Assembly: GCF_003762835.1 (NCBI RefSeq)
Contig: NZ_RJWA01000012.1
Coordinates: 47,370-111,369, forward strand
Source: Micromonospora sp. HM5-17
GTDB lineage: Bacteria; Actinomycetota; Actinomycetes; Mycobacteriales; Micromonosporaceae
DNA length: 64,000 nt
Reading direction: 5' to 3'
Shown here: positions 50,033 to 60,134 of the stretch, in pieces
How the letters are laid out: each line of letters opens with the position of its first letter
How positions within the stretch are numbered: position 1 is the stretch's first letter
Notes under the pieces: model-generated
The model's database searches: none
Seen by the model: the letters and a program-made list of their open reading frames with translations, nothing else
What the model was told of the DNA's origin: nothing
Position numbers and translations under genes: made by a program

Positions 50033-50581
50033 ATGGCGCAGGACGCCGAGTACGGCTGTGCCGAGGACGAGCCGAACGCGCTGCTCGGTGGCCACGAGCC
50101 GCCGCACCCCTTCGGCCCGGCCGTCAACCGGCTCCGGTGGGTCTGCGGGGCGAGCGTGCCGCTTCCGGCCGCCCCGCTGGACGGTGCGCAGGGACGTCCC
50201 GCCGGGGAGCCGGCCCGGCGGGCGGTGGGTTCCGGGGAGCCCGACGGCGCGCCGGGGGAGCCGGACGGGCGGCCGGGGCTGGCGGGCTCGTCGACGGCAC
50301 CGGCGCAGATCCCGGAACGGTCACGGGTGATTCCCCGGCCCCGGTCCGGCGAGCAGGGCCCCCGTACCGGGCTGGTCGAGAGAGATCCGGAGCCGCGGTG
50401 CGGTTCGGGTGGCGTCGCGGAGCCGGCCGGCCCGGGGCAGGGTGGTGCCGGAGCCGACGAGCGCCACTGGTCGGAGTGCCGCACCAACCGGCCGGGGTGG
50501 GCCGGCGGCCACCGTCACGGCGCGGTACGTCCCGCCCGGCGGATCATCCCGCGTGACCGCCCCCCGCGCCGCTGGTGCTGA
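50033..50581 (+). CDS. Hypothetical Gly/Pro/Arg-rich protein
   Basis: 182 residues, no recognised family. The first 50 residues look like a real folded start (AQDAEYGCAEDEPNALLGGHEPPHPFGPAVNRLRWVCGASV), with HPFGPAVNRLRW reminiscent of conserved cores. From about residue 60 the sequence is low-complexity Gly/Glu/Pro/Arg and probably disordered. ATG 50033 has GAGGAGG seven bases upstream, the main reason to accept it. The end could be wrong if there is a frameshift in the GC-rich part. Confidence 0.5.
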   Translation: MAQDAEYGCAEDEPNALLGGHEPPHPFGPAVNRLRWVCGASVPLPAAPLDGAQGRPAGEPARRAVGSGEPDGAPGEPDGRPGLAGSSTAPAQIPERSRVIPRPRSGEQGPRTGLVERDPEPRCGSGGVAEPAGPGQGGAGADERHWSECRTNRPGWAGGHRHGAVRPARRIIPRDRPPRRWC

Positions 50582-50696
50582 GCCGGCCGTCACCGGGGCC
50601 GGCCGTCACCCAGGCCGGAGCGGGTCGGCCGTGGCCGCCGCCCGGACCCGTGGAGTGCCGGCGGGTCCGGCGGTGAGGGCGGCCAGCCGACCGGCC

Positions 50697-51368
50697 TCAG
50701 CGGGTCCGTCGCCGGACCAGGAGGGCGATGCCGGCGAGCCCGACGGTGATCGACAGCAGCACGGCTCCGTTGAGCAGCATCAGCCGTTGGAGCTCGTTGA
50801 GCAGCCGATCGACGTCCTCCTCCGTGCCGATCGCCTCGTCGGGGATCACCCGCTCGCCACCGCCGATCCCGCCACCGTGCAACGTGACGGCCTGCTCGGG
50901 CAGGGGCGCGCCGGCGGCCCGCAGCGTCTCGCCCATGGTCAACCGGCCGAAGAACCAGGCCGCCCCGGGCTTGCTCTTGTCCGGCTGCTTGGCCGGCCGG
51001 AAGGCCCGCGGGCCGCCCTTGGCGAGCGGGTAGAGGTCGTACGTCCGCGTGGCGACCTCGTTGACGTGCACCACGACGGTGTACTTCGGGCCCAGGTCGG
51101 CGGCTTTCGGCGCGGTGGTCTGCCCGTCGCCCTTGAGCCAGCTGACCTGGTCGAACACGGCGGCGAATAGGTCCGGCTGGGTGTCCGCCCGGATGACCAC
51201 CGGGTTGGGGAGGTCCTTGCTGGTGATGACGATCGAGGTGGGCTTGGCCGCCGGCTTGGCCTGCGCGGGCCCGGCCTGGGCGGCGCTACTTCCGGCGCCC
51301 AGCCAGCCGCTCAGCGCCGCCATCAGTGTGACGACGCCGATGAGCCGGCGCTTCACCTTTCCGGCCAT
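50697..51368 (-). CDS. Secreted or membrane-anchored hypothetical protein
   Basis: 223 residues. Signal peptide (about 1-32), a soluble region with KYTVVVHVNEVATRTYDLYPLAKGG, then a C-terminal membrane helix (about 195-217, GAVLLSITVGLAGIALLV) followed by RRRTR, so the protein faces outward and is anchored at its C-terminus. ATG 51368 has GAGGAGG. I do not recognise the family and no partner gene is visible: the neighbouring CopC-like gene is divergent. Confidence 0.8.
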   Translation of the reverse strand: MAGKVKRRLIGVVTLMAALSGWLGAGSSAAQAGPAQAKPAAKPTSIVITSKDLPNPVVIRADTQPDLFAAVFDQVSWLKGDGQTTAPKAADLGPKYTVVVHVNEVATRTYDLYPLAKGGPRAFRPAKQPDKSKPGAAWFFGRLTMGETLRAAGAPLPEQAVTLHGGGIGGGERVIPDEAIGTEEDVDRLLNELQRLMLLNGAVLLSITVGLAGIALLVRRRTR

Positions 51369-51609
51369 CGCTGACCTCCTCGCCCCGTCTCGATGGTGGC
51401 CATGATGTGCAGGTCACGCGCTGGTTGGTCAGCGGAGAGCGCGGCAGTGTCCGGGTTGGACCGGTCCCGCCGTCTCTCTACAAAGACTCCGCAGAACGCC
51501 GCTCGGTTGCACCCTGAACGAGCAGTAATTGGAACTATCTGCGATCTAGGGTCGACTAAGGAGACGAACCATTGATCAGTACGGCGAATCGTAGCGGACG
51601 GAGGCGATC

Positions 51610-52242
51610 ATGAGTCGTCGGGTCACCCGATTTGGGACGGCGTTCGTGGCGAGCGTTGCCGCGGCGGCGCTCTGCACTCTTGTCCCGGTCGGACCCGCGG
51701 CCGCGCACAATTCGCTGACCGGCAGCGATCCGCGGGACGGCGCCCGGATCGACACGCCGCCGAAGCAGGTCCGGTTGAGCTTCCTGGCCCGGTTGGACCC
51801 CGCCACGACCCGGGTCACGGTGACCGGGCCGGACGACGCCTCGGTGACGACCGGTGAGCCGACGTTCTCCGGGTCCCGGGTCACGGTGCCGGTGCGACCG
51901 CTCGCCGCCGGGCGGTACGTCGTCCGGTACGAGGTCGCCTCCGGCGACGGGCACCCGATCCGTGGGGACATCGAGTTCACCCTCACCGTCCCCGCGACGC
52001 CGAGCAGCGCACCCACGAGTGCGCCCGTGACCCCGACCGCCGCCGCCCCGGCGTCACCGGTCGCCTCGGCGGAACCGGTGGCGGCGCCGGGACGGCCGGC
52101 CGCCGCGGAGGACGGCGCGACGTGGTGGCCCTGGGCACTCGGTGCCGGGGCGGTGGCGGTCGCCGCGCTGGTGGGTGGGCTGCTGTGGCGGGCCCGATCG
52201 ACCCGGCGCCCGGGATCGGCCGATCGGGACCCGGCGCGCTGA
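51610..52242 (+). CDS. CopC-domain copper-resistance-like protein
   Basis: 210 residues. The signal peptide ends AAAHNS, which puts a His at the mature N-terminus as in CopC copper sites. The CopC domain covers about 33-130 (LTGSDPRDGARIDTPPKQVRLSF, then VASGDGHPIRGDIEFTL with a second His). A Pro/Ala/Thr linker, one membrane helix (about 172-195) and RSTRRPGSADRD follow. The usual CopD membrane domain gene is not adjacent. The expected role is copper binding outside the membrane. Confidence 0.88.
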   Translation: MSRRVTRFGTAFVASVAAAALCTLVPVGPAAAHNSLTGSDPRDGARIDTPPKQVRLSFLARLDPATTRVTVTGPDDASVTTGEPTFSGSRVTVPVRPLAAGRYVVRYEVASGDGHPIRGDIEFTLTVPATPSSAPTSAPVTPTAAAPASPVASAEPVAAPGRPAAAEDGATWWPWALGAGAVAVAALVGGLLWRARSTRRPGSADRDPAR

Positions 52243-52294
52243 GGGGCGGTCCACCGGCAACGACGAGCCGGAGCTCTCCCGAACCGGCGAAGGC

Positions 52295-53704
52295 TCAGGT
52301 CAGTCGGACCCGGGCGGCGCGGAGCCGCGTCAGGGTCCGGTCCCGACCGAGTACGGCCAGCGACTCGAACAGCGGCAGGCCGACGCTCCGCCCGGTCACC
52401 GCCACCCGGACGGGTGCCTGTGCCTTGCCGAGCTTGAGCCCGCGCCGCGTACCGACCTCCTCCAGGGCGGCCTTGAGCGGCTCCGCCTCCCAGGTCGGCA
52501 GCGCCTCGAAGGTGGCGATGGCGTCGTCGAGCAGCTCGGCCGCGCCCTCCTTCATCGCCTTCGCCCAGGCCGCCTCGTCGATCAGCGGCGACTCCAGGAA
52601 GAGGAAGTCCACGTTCGGGACGATCTCGCTGAGCACCGCGATCCGGGTCTGGGCCAGCGGCGCCACCGCGGCGAACGCCGCCGGGTCGAAATCCTCGGGG
52701 CGCCACGGCGGCGGCGCGATGGTCTCGGTGCCGGTCAGCCAGGGCTGACAGGCGGCGATGAACTCCTCGGTGGACAGGGCGCGGATGTACTCGCCGTTGA
52801 AGGCGCGCAGCTTCTTCTCGTCGAAGAACGCCGGTGAGGGGTTGACGTCGGACAGCCGGAACTCCGACTCGATCACCGACCAGGGCACGATCTCGCGGTC
52901 GCCGGAGGGGGCCCACCCGAGCAGCATCAGGTAGTTGCGCATCGCGTCGGCCAGGTAGCCCTCGTCGCGGTACGCCTCCAGGGCGACCTTGTCACGCCGC
53001 TTGGAGAGCTTCTGGCGCTTCTCGTTGACCACCACGGGCACGTGGGCCCAGACCGGCGGCTTCACCCCGAGCGCCTCCCAGAGCAACTGCTGTTTGGGGG
53101 TGTTCGGCAGGTGCTCCTCGGCCCGGATGACGTGGGTGATCCCCATGGTGAGGTCGTCGATCACGTTGGCCAGCAGGAAGACCGGAGAGCCGTCGCCCCG
53201 GGCGATCACGAAGTCCTCGATCAGCCTGTTCTCGAAGGTCGGCTCGCCGCGGATCAGGTCGACCACCACGGTCTCACCCTCGTCCGGGGTGCGGAACCGC
53301 AGCGCCCGGCCCGGGCCGGGCTCCAGGCCCCGGTCCCGGCAGAAGCCGTCGTAGCCCTGGTACTGCGACCCGGTTCGGGTCTGGACCGACTCCCGCGTGC
53401 AGTCGCAGTAGTACGCCCGGCCCTCGGCGTACAGCCGGGCGGCGGCCCTGCGGTGCTCCTCCGCGTTGGCGGACTGGAAGTACGGCCCCTCGTACGTGCC
53501 CCGCTTGATCCCGAGCCAGTCGAGCGCGGAGAGGATTCCCTCGGTCCACTCGGGGCGGTTGCGGGCCGCGTCGGTGTCCTCGATGCGCAACACGAAGACG
53601 CCGCCCTGCTGCTTGGCGAAGATCCAGTTCTGCAGGGCCGAGCGGGCACCGCCGACGTGGAACATTCCCGTCGGGGAGGGGGCAAAGCGTACGCGTACCG
53701 TCAC
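52295..53704 (-). CDS. gltX: Glutamyl-tRNA synthetase
   Basis: 469 residues, class I synthetase. [22 protein letters not shown] contains the HIGH-type motif (HVGG) and KLSKRRDK the KMSKS motif. The C-terminal anticodon-binding domain is present and full length. It charges tRNA-Glu with glutamate. Start GTG/ATG near 53704 fits the family N-terminus ([12 protein letters not shown]). Confidence 0.97.
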   Translation of the reverse strand: MTVRVRFAPSPTGMFHVGGARSALQNWIFAKQQGGVFVLRIEDTDAARNRPEWTEGILSALDWLGIKRGTYEGPYFQSANAEEHRRAAARLYAEGRAYYCDCTRESVQTRTGSQYQGYDGFCRDRGLEPGPGRALRFRTPDEGETVVVDLIRGEPTFENRLIEDFVIARGDGSPVFLLANVIDDLTMGITHVIRAEEHLPNTPKQQLLWEALGVKPPVWAHVPVVVNEKRQKLSKRRDKVALEAYRDEGYLADAMRNYLMLLGWAPSGDREIVPWSVIESEFRLSDVNPSPAFFDEKKLRAFNGEYIRALSTEEFIAACQPWLTGTETIAPPPWRPEDFDPAAFAAVAPLAQTRIAVLSEIVPNVDFLFLESPLIDEAAWAKAMKEGAAELLDDAIATFEALPTWEAEPLKAALEEVGTRRGLKLGKAQAPVRVAVTGRSVGLPLFESLAVLGRDRTLTRLRAARVRLT

Positions 53705-53945
53705 GGCCCAAGCCTACGCAGCGGCCCGGGGCGGCTCGCCACCAGGTTTCGGTTCCGGTCCCGCGCCCCGGCGACCGGGCGTGGCGGAGGGGCCGGAGAC
53801 CGGGAGACGGCTCGGATTCTCCGGGTCGGAACCACACCGTGGTAGTTCGTTTCGGCGTGTCATCGCCAAGTCTTCCAATTTTGCCCGAATTCGTGAATAA
53901 GCTGCCGATGGTTACCAGGTTGTCCGCAATGGAGGCGACTCAAGG

Positions 53946-54386
53946 ATGATGCTCATCGAACGCAGCGCGCGGGTGGCGGCGCCGATCGAGGCGGTGTGGG
54001 ACCTGGTCCAGCGGGCGGAGCACCTGCCGGATTGGCTGGCCGGGGTGCGGCAGGCGGAGGTGATCTCCGGCGAGGGTGTCGGCCGGCGGCAGCGGGTGCA
54101 CGCCGCCCGGCGCGCGCTGGACGCGGAGGTGATCGCGTATCAGGAGCCGACGCTGATCGCCTGGCGAGAACGGGCCGAGGGGGCGGGCGCCCGGGCCGAG
54201 GCACGGACGGAGATCTACGTCGAGCTCTCCCCCGAGGAGGACGGCACGACGGTCCGCCTGATCATGGTCCGCTGGCCCGCGGGGCCGGTGAGCGGCGCCC
54301 TGCTGCGCTGGGGGATGCGGCGGATCGGGGCCGACCTGGAAGGCTCGCTCGCCCGGCTCACCGGCTGCCTGGCCGCCGTCGGCTGA
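53946..54386 (+). CDS. SRPBCC-family protein
   Basis: 146 residues of the START/Bet v1-like (SRPBCC) fold: SARVAAPIEAVWDLVQRAEHLPDWLAGV at the start, then EVIAYQEPTLIAWRERAEG and a C-terminal helix. Such proteins bind hydrophobic ligands; polyketide cyclases and coenzyme-Q-binding proteins belong here. Function unknown. ATG 53946, with another ATG three bases later. Confidence 0.8.
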   Translation: MMLIERSARVAAPIEAVWDLVQRAEHLPDWLAGVRQAEVISGEGVGRRQRVHAARRALDAEVIAYQEPTLIAWRERAEGAGARAEARTEIYVELSPEEDGTTVRLIMVRWPAGPVSGALLRWGMRRIGADLEGSLARLTGCLAAVG

Positions 54387-54396
54387 GACCGGCCGA

Positions 54397-54444
54397 CCGG
54401 GAAGCGGCGAGGCGGCGAGCCGACCCGACCGCCCCGCTTCCCGG
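54397..54444 (+). terminator. Hairpin after the SRPBCC gene
   Basis: CCGGGAAGCGG (54397-54407) pairs with CCGCTTCCCGG (54434-54444) across a 26-nt loop, 10 bp after the SRPBCC stop. Confidence 0.5.
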
Positions 54445-54525
54445 CGGTCCTGCCGGAGTCGCCGCCGGGAATGCCGGAGCCACCGTCGGGAGGCGGTCGT
54501 GGCGGGAGACCGCCCGGAGCACACC

Positions 54526-54558
54526 GCGGGGCGGACCGCCGTACGCGATCCGCCCCGC
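54526..54558 (-). terminator. Hairpin after aceE
   Basis: GCGGGGCGGA (54526-54535) and TCCGCCCCGC (54549-54558) with a 13-nt loop, 34 bp beyond the aceE stop on the minus strand. Confidence 0.5.
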
Positions 54559-54592
54559 CGTCAGGTTTTCCGGTCTCCGCCCTCGACGGATC

Positions 54593-57349
54593 TCAGGAGT
54601 CCCCGCCGGTCTCGCCCACCGGGGCCGCCGTCACGTCGTCGAGTGCGTACTTCTTCGCCGCCTCGGCCGGCACCGACGGCGGTACCGCGCCGCGCATCGC
54701 CAGCTGCCGCAGGGTCGCGACGGTCACCGACTCGGCGTCCACGTGGAAGTGCCGGCGTAGGGCGTGCCGGGTGTCCGAGAGGCCGAAGCCGTCGGTGCCC
54801 AGCGAGGTGTAGTCGCCCGGAACCCAGCGCGCGATGAGGTCGGGGACCGCCCGCATCCAGTCGCTGACCGCGATGAACGGCCCCTCGGCCTCGGCCAGCT
54901 TGCGCTGCACGTACGGCACGCGGGGCTCGTCGCCCGGGTGGAGGAGGTTGTACTCCTCGCACTCCACGGCGTCGCGCCGCAGCTCCGTCCAGGAGGTGAC
55001 CGACCAGACGTCCGCCGCCACGCCCCACTCCTCGGCCAGCAGGCGCTGTGCCTTGAGCGCCCACTGCATGCCGGTGCCGGAGGCGAGGATGGAGGCCCGC
55101 GGTGCCGCGTCACCGTCACCCGTGGCGACGGCGGGCGCCGGCGCGTACCGGTAGATCCCCTTCAACAGCCCCTCGACGTCCAGTCCGGCCGGTTCCGCGG
55201 GCTGCACGATCGGCTCGTTGTAGACGGTGAGGTAGAAGAAGACGTTCTCCGGCTTCTCGCCGTACATCCGGTGCAGGCCGCTCTCGAAGATGTGCGCGAT
55301 CTCGAAGGCGAACGCCGGGTCGTACGCCACCACGGCCGGGTTGGTCGCGGCGATCAGGTGCGAGTGGCCGTCCTCGTGCTGGAGGCCCTCACCGTTGAGC
55401 GTGGTCCGGCCGGCGGTGGCGCCGAGCACGAAGCCCCGGGCCATCTGGTCGGCCGCGGCCCAGAACCCGTCGCCGGTGCGCTGGAACCCGAACATCGAGT
55501 AGAAGATGTACAGCGGGATCATCGGCTCGCCGTGCGTGGCGTACGACGTACCGGCGGCCGTGAACGAGGCGACCGAGCCGGCCTCGTTGATCCCCTCGTG
55601 CAGGATCTGCCCGTTGACGGCCTCCTTGTACGACAGGAACAGCTCCCGGTCCACCGACGTGTACCGCTGCCCGTGCGGGGAGTAGATCTTCTGCGTCGGG
55701 AAGAGCGAGTCCATGCCGAAGGTGCGGGCCTCGTCCGGAATGATCGGCACGAACCGCTTGCCGAACTCCCGGTCCTTCAGCACGTCCTTGAGCAGCCGGA
55801 CGAAGGCCATGGTGGTGGCGACCTTCTGCTTGCCGGACCCCCGCTTGATGTCCGCGAAGCGCTCCTTGCCGGGGATCTGCAGCGGGATGTGGGTGGTCCG
55901 ACGCGACGGCAGGTAGCCACCGAGCTGCTGGCGCCGCTCCCGCAGGTACTCCACCTCCTCGGACTTCTCCCCCGGGTGGTAGTACGGCGGCAGGTAGGGG
56001 TTGCGCTCCAGCGCCGAGTCCGGGATGTCGAGGTAGAGGCGGTCGCGGAAACGCTTCAGGTCCTCGAGTGTCAGCTTCTTCATCTGGTGCGTGGCGTTGC
56101 GCGCCTCGAAGCTCGACCCGAGCGTCCAGCCCTTGATCGTCTTGGCCAGGATCACCGTCGGCTGTCCGGTGTGCTCGACCGCCGCCTTGTACGCCGCGTA
56201 CAGCTTGCGGTAGTCGTGCCCGCCGCGCTTGAGGTTCCAGATCTCCTCGTCGGTCATGTGCTCGACGAGCTTGCGGGTGCGCGGGTCGCGGCCGAAGAAG
56301 TGCTCCCGGACGTACGCCCCGGACTCCGCCTTGTAGGTCTGGAAGTCGCCATCCGGGGTCGTGTTCATCAGGTTGACCAGCGCGCCGTCGGTGTCCGCCG
56401 CGAGCAGCGGGTCCCACTCCCGGCCCCAGATCACCTTGATCACGTTCCAGCCGGCGCCCCGGAAGAACGCCTCCAGCTCCTGGATCACCTTGCCGTTGCC
56501 CCGCACCGGCCCGTCCAGCCGTTGCAGGTTGCAGTTGACGACGAAGGTGAGGTTGTCCAGCTCCTCTCGGGCCGCCACGCCGATCGCGCCGAGCGTCTCC
56601 GGCTCGTCCAACTCACCGTCGCCGAGGAACGCCCAGACGTGCTGGTCCGAGGTGTCCTTGATGCCCCGGTGGTACAGGTAGCGGTTGAACCGGGCCTGGT
56701 AGATCGCGTTGAGCCCGCCGAGGCCCATGGAGACGGTGGGGAACTCCCAGAAGTCCGGCATCAGCCGCGGGTGCGGGTACGACGGCAGGCCGCCACCGGG
56801 ATGCGAGAGCTCCTGCCGGAAGCCGTCGAGCTGGCTCTCGGTCAGCCGCCCCTCCAGGAAGGCTCGGGCGTACATCCCCGGCGAGGCGTGACCCTGGTAG
56901 AAGATCTGGTCACCACCGCCGGGGTGGTTCTTGCCCCGGAAGAAGTGGTTGAAGCCCACCTCGTAGAGCGAGGCGGAGCTGGCGAAGGTCGAGATGTGCC
57001 CGCCGACACCGATCTCCGGCCGCTGCGCCCGGTGCACGAGCATCGCCGCGTTCCAGCGGATGTATGCCCGGATCCGCCGCTCGATGTGCTCGTCTCCGGG
57101 GAACCACGGTTCCCGCTCCGGGGGAATCGTGTTGATGTAGTCGGTGGTGGTCAGCGGGGGCACGCCGACCTGGCGCTCTCTGGCCCGCTCTAGCAGGCGC
57201 AGCATGACGTACCGTGCGCGTTTGGCGCCGCGTGCGTCGATGACACCGTCGAGTGACTCGACCCATTCACTGGTTTCTTCGGGGTCGATGTCCGGAAGCT
57301 GGCTCGGCAGGCCGTCGCTGATCACCGGGCGCTTGCGTTCCGTGGCCAC
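54593..57349 (-). CDS. aceE: Pyruvate dehydrogenase E1, homodimeric type
   Basis: 918 residues, the single-chain homodimeric AceE. The thiamine diphosphate motif runs from [12 protein letters not shown] to [30 protein letters not shown] and the C-terminal transketolase domain ([33 protein letters not shown]) are also typical. It decarboxylates pyruvate and acetylates the lipoyl domain of E2. Actinobacteria usually keep E2 and E3 elsewhere, and none is adjacent. The start is ATG 57349. Confidence 0.97.
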   Translation of the reverse strand: MATERKRPVISDGLPSQLPDIDPEETSEWVESLDGVIDARGAKRARYVMLRLLERARERQVGVPPLTTTDYINTIPPEREPWFPGDEHIERRIRAYIRWNAAMLVHRAQRPEIGVGGHISTFASSASLYEVGFNHFFRGKNHPGGGDQIFYQGHASPGMYARAFLEGRLTESQLDGFRQELSHPGGGLPSYPHPRLMPDFWEFPTVSMGLGGLNAIYQARFNRYLYHRGIKDTSDQHVWAFLGDGELDEPETLGAIGVAAREELDNLTFVVNCNLQRLDGPVRGNGKVIQELEAFFRGAGWNVIKVIWGREWDPLLAADTDGALVNLMNTTPDGDFQTYKAESGAYVREHFFGRDPRTRKLVEHMTDEEIWNLKRGGHDYRKLYAAYKAAVEHTGQPTVILAKTIKGWTLGSSFEARNATHQMKKLTLEDLKRFRDRLYLDIPDSALERNPYLPPYYHPGEKSEEVEYLRERRQQLGGYLPSRRTTHIPLQIPGKERFADIKRGSGKQKVATTMAFVRLLKDVLKDREFGKRFVPIIPDEARTFGMDSLFPTQKIYSPHGQRYTSVDRELFLSYKEAVNGQILHEGINEAGSVASFTAAGTSYATHGEPMIPLYIFYSMFGFQRTGDGFWAAADQMARGFVLGATAGRTTLNGEGLQHEDGHSHLIAATNPAVVAYDPAFAFEIAHIFESGLHRMYGEKPENVFFYLTVYNEPIVQPAEPAGLDVEGLLKGIYRYAPAPAVATGDGDAAPRASILASGTGMQWALKAQRLLAEEWGVAADVWSVTSWTELRRDAVECEEYNLLHPGDEPRVPYVQRKLAEAEGPFIAVSDWMRAVPDLIARWVPGDYTSLGTDGFGLSDTRHALRRHFHVDAESVTVATLRQLAMRGAVPPSVPAEAAKKYALDDVTAAPVGETGGDS

Positions 57350-57689
57350 AGGCGTTCCCTAGGTTGTGTGTGGGATAGGTCTCTAGCGCCATCCTGCCTC
57401 CTTGCGCCACCGCCGTCACGTCCAGACCGGGCAGAGGCGATGCTCGACACAGGTACCAGGTGGTAACTTTCCGGCACCACGGCGTTGCCGGGCCGGATGT
57501 TCCCACGACGTGCACAATCGGGCCGGCCCGGCGCGGGGTGGCCGGTCCTCCCGGACCGGCCGTCGCCGACTGGCCCGGGCCCGCTTCCGGGGCGGTCCGC
57601 CCCCCATCCGGCGGCCCGCGACGGGGCCTCGGGCCGCGCGTCGCGGGGCGGCTGCGACGGGCCCGAGCCGGCTGGGGCAGACTGGGGGC

Positions 57690-58094
57690 ATGCAGAGTGA
57701 GGTGATCACGATCCGGACCGGCTCCCGTCCGGTCGTCCGGGACATCACCCACGAGGCCGAGCGCTTCCTCGCCGGCAAGGGCGACGGGCTGCTGCACGTC
57801 TTCGTCCCGCACGCCACCGCCGGCGTGGCGATCATCGAGACCGGCGCCGGCTCTGACGACGACCTGCTGACCGCGCTCGACGACCTGCTCCCCGCCGACG
57901 ACCGCTGGCGGCACCGGCACGGATCCCCGGGGCACGGGCGCGATCACGTGCTGCCCGCCTTCGTGGCGCCGTACGCGACACTGCCGGTGCTCGGCGGACG
58001 GCTGGCGCTCGGCACCTGGCAGTCGATCTGCCTGGTCGACCCGAACGGCGACAACAGCACCCGCCAGGTCCGGTTCTCGTTCCTGCCCGGCTGA
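57690..58094 (+). CDS. YjbQ/UPF0047-family protein
   Basis: 134 residues matching UPF0047: DGLLHVFVPHATAGVAIIETG with the conserved His, GRDHVLPAF and a C-terminal LGTWQSICLVDPNG. Members show thiamine-phosphate synthase side activity, but their main role is unsettled. ATG 57690 has GGGGGC upstream; the open frame further upstream has no support. The 26-bp repeats begin just after its stop. Confidence 0.88.
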   Translation: MQSEVITIRTGSRPVVRDITHEAERFLAGKGDGLLHVFVPHATAGVAIIETGAGSDDDLLTALDDLLPADDRWRHRHGSPGHGRDHVLPAFVAPYATLPVLGGRLALGTWQSICLVDPNGDNSTRQVRFSFLPG

Positions 58095-58105
58095 CCACCA
58101 AAGCG

Positions 58106-58183
58106 GGCTGATCCGGGTGACCGCCGAGGCAGGCTGATCCGGGTGACCGCCGAGGCAGGCTGACCCGGGTGACCGTCGGGGCG
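58106..58183. repeat. Three tandem copies of a 26-bp unit
   Basis: Units at 58106-58131, 58132-58157 and 58158-58183. The first two are identical and the third differs at four positions. A partial fourth copy (GGCTGACCACCAAAGCG) precedes them and includes the yjbQ-like stop. The array lies between yjbQ and the MuiA-like gene. Confidence 0.85.
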
Positions 58184-58230
58184 GGCCGGCGCGGCCGGCC
58201 GGGGTGGCAGCCGTCCGGTAGCCTCGCGCG

Positions 58231-59889
58231 ATGACATCATCCCGGATTGACGCGCCGATCGTCGCCGTGACGGTCTATCCGGACCGGGCCCGGGTGACCC
58301 GCCGGGCCGACCTCAGGCTGGCCCCCGGGGAGCACCGACTGCGGATCGGGTCGCTGCCGCTCGGCCTGCACCGGGACTCGGTACGGGTGAGCGGCCAGGG
58401 CCCGGCGAGTGTGCTTGGCGTGGACATCGTGACCGAGGTGTCGCCACGCACCTCCGACCAGACCGCCGCCGAGCTGGAACAGCGGCGCCGTGACCTGGCC
58501 GCCGAACTGGTCGAGCTGGCCGACGCCGAGGCGGTCGAGACCCAGCGGGCCGAGGTCCTCACGCTCCTCGCCCAGCGGGCGGGCGGCACCTACGCGCGGG
58601 CGCTCGCGAGTGGGGAGGCAACCCCGGCCGACGTCGGCGGATTCCTCGACTCGGTGGCGGAGCAGACCGCGGCGTCCCAGGCCCGGCGGCGCGAGCTGAA
58701 CCGGCGTCGCGACGACACGCAGGAGCGTCTCGCCGCGGTCGAACGCGAGCTCGCGGCGCTGCCCGGCAAGCGGCAGCCGGATCGGCTGGCCGCCGAGGTG
58801 GTCGTCCGGGTCGACGCCGACGGCGGGACGGAGCCGGAGAGCGCCGGCGCCCCGGCCGATCCCGAATCCGCCGACCCGGGGGCAACGGTCCGGCTCGACC
58901 TGTCGTACGTCGTCGCCGGGGCGGGCTGGACCTCCTCGTACGACCTGCGACTGGTTGACGAGACGCTGACGGTCACCTGGTTCGGGCTGGTCAGCCAGCG
59001 CACCGGCGAGGACTGGCCGGAGTGCGAGCTGGAACTCTCCACGGCCCGCCCGACCACCGGTACGGCCCTGCCAGAGCTGACGCCCTGGTACCTCGACCAG
59101 GCCGACCGGACGGTGTGGGCGGCCGAGGAGGCGACCCGGGGCGCCGGGCCGGTACGCGTCCTCGCCGCCGCGGCGGCCGGTGCCCCCGGCGGTCCGCCGC
59201 CGCCCGCCCCGACCGGGGCGCGGCACCGCGCGGCACCGGTGGCGCAGCCCACCGCCACGTTGGAGCAGGGCGTGGTGGCGGCGACCTACCGGCCGGCCCG
59301 TCCGGTGGCGGTGCCGGCCGACGGCGCGGCCCACCGGGCCGTGGTCGCGGTGCTCGACCTCACCGCCGCGCTCGACTACCTCACCGCGCCGGTCCGCACC
59401 CCGGACGTCCACCTCCGGGCGACCGTGGTCAACAGCTCCCCGCACACCCTGCTGCCCGGCCCGGCCTCGGTCTTCCACGGCGGCGACTTCGTCGGCAGCA
59501 CGCCGCTGCCGGTCTGGGCACCGGGCGAGGAGGTCGAGCTGGCGCTCGGCCTCGACGACCGGATCCGGGTGAAGCGCGAGCTGGTCCGGCGTACGGACAC
59601 GAAGGCGACGCTGGGCTCGACCCGGCGCCGGGAGGTCGAGTACCGGACCACCGTGGCGAACCACACGCCCCGGCCGGCCCGGGTGACCGTCCTTGACCAG
59701 CTTCCCGTCTCGCGGGCGGAGGGGATCACCGTACGGGAGCTGCGGCTCGACCCCGCGCCGACGGAGCGAGGCGATCTGGGGGAGCTGCGCTGGCGGCTGG
59801 AGCTGGCGCCGGGGGCGAGTCGGGAGATCGTCTTCGGGCTGCGCGTGGAGCTGGCGAAGGGGGTCGAGCTGGTCGGCTGGCGCGAGTAG
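58231..59889 (+). CDS. MuiA-like / DUF4139 domain protein
   Basis: 552 residues. The N-terminal domain (about 8-70) starts VAVTVYPDRARVTRRADLRL, typical of DUF4140/mucoidy-inhibitor MuiA proteins. A coiled coil (about 78-180) and the DUF4139 domain (about 210-552, LSYVVAGAGWTSSYDLRL, ending EIVFGLRVELAKGVELVGW) follow. A low-complexity insert (APGGPPPPAPTGARHRAAPV) interrupts the second domain. No signal peptide is visible. Molecular function unknown. Confidence 0.87.
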   Translation: MTSSRIDAPIVAVTVYPDRARVTRRADLRLAPGEHRLRIGSLPLGLHRDSVRVSGQGPASVLGVDIVTEVSPRTSDQTAAELEQRRRDLAAELVELADAEAVETQRAEVLTLLAQRAGGTYARALASGEATPADVGGFLDSVAEQTAASQARRRELNRRRDDTQERLAAVERELAALPGKRQPDRLAAEVVVRVDADGGTEPESAGAPADPESADPGATVRLDLSYVVAGAGWTSSYDLRLVDETLTVTWFGLVSQRTGEDWPECELELSTARPTTGTALPELTPWYLDQADRTVWAAEEATRGAGPVRVLAAAAAGAPGGPPPPAPTGARHRAAPVAQPTATLEQGVVAATYRPARPVAVPADGAAHRAVVAVLDLTAALDYLTAPVRTPDVHLRATVVNSSPHTLLPGPASVFHGGDFVGSTPLPVWAPGEEVELALGLDDRIRVKRELVRRTDTKATLGSTRRREVEYRTTVANHTPRPARVTVLDQLPVSRAEGITVRELRLDPAPTERGDLGELRWRLELAPGASREIVFGLRVELAKGVELVGWRE

Positions 59890-60120
59890 CCCGGAGGCGC
59901 GAACAGTCTGGAGGCCGGGCTCGGCTTCGCCCCGGTGCCGACCGGGACACCGCCGGCCGGCGCGCCCGGCGCACCGCCGGCCGACGCGCTCGGGGTGGCC
60001 GGGATCGGTGGCCGGCGGGCGGCCACCGACGACGACCGTCCGGAGTCGACCATGAACGGAAAGTGCGCGACACCCCGGTGGTGGTGCCGTGTCTGAGTGG
60101 TCAGCGGTGGCCGTGGTCGG

Positions 60121-60126
60121 TAATGC
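60121..60126 (+). promoter_or_regulatory. Possible -10 box of a leaderless promoter
   Basis: TAATGC lies eight bases before GTG 60135, the distance expected if transcription starts at the start codon. No convincing -35 is seen. There is no Shine-Dalgarno site, which supports a leaderless start. Confidence 0.35.
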
Positions 60127-60134
60127 TGTGCGAC

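Noticed and set aside
50409..51170. Plus-strand open frame overlapping the minus-strand anchored protein
   Set aside because: No ribosome site, and the minus-strand gene has signal peptide, anchor and GAGGAGG.
51520..51570. ECF-sigma promoter (GGAAC...) before the CopC-like gene
   Set aside because: GGAACT is present near 51530, but the spacing to a GTC-like -10 is too short for the usual pattern.
54764..57193. Plus-strand open frame of 809 codons antisense to aceE
   Set aside because: Typical GC-rich shadow of a real gene; aceE on the other strand is unambiguous.
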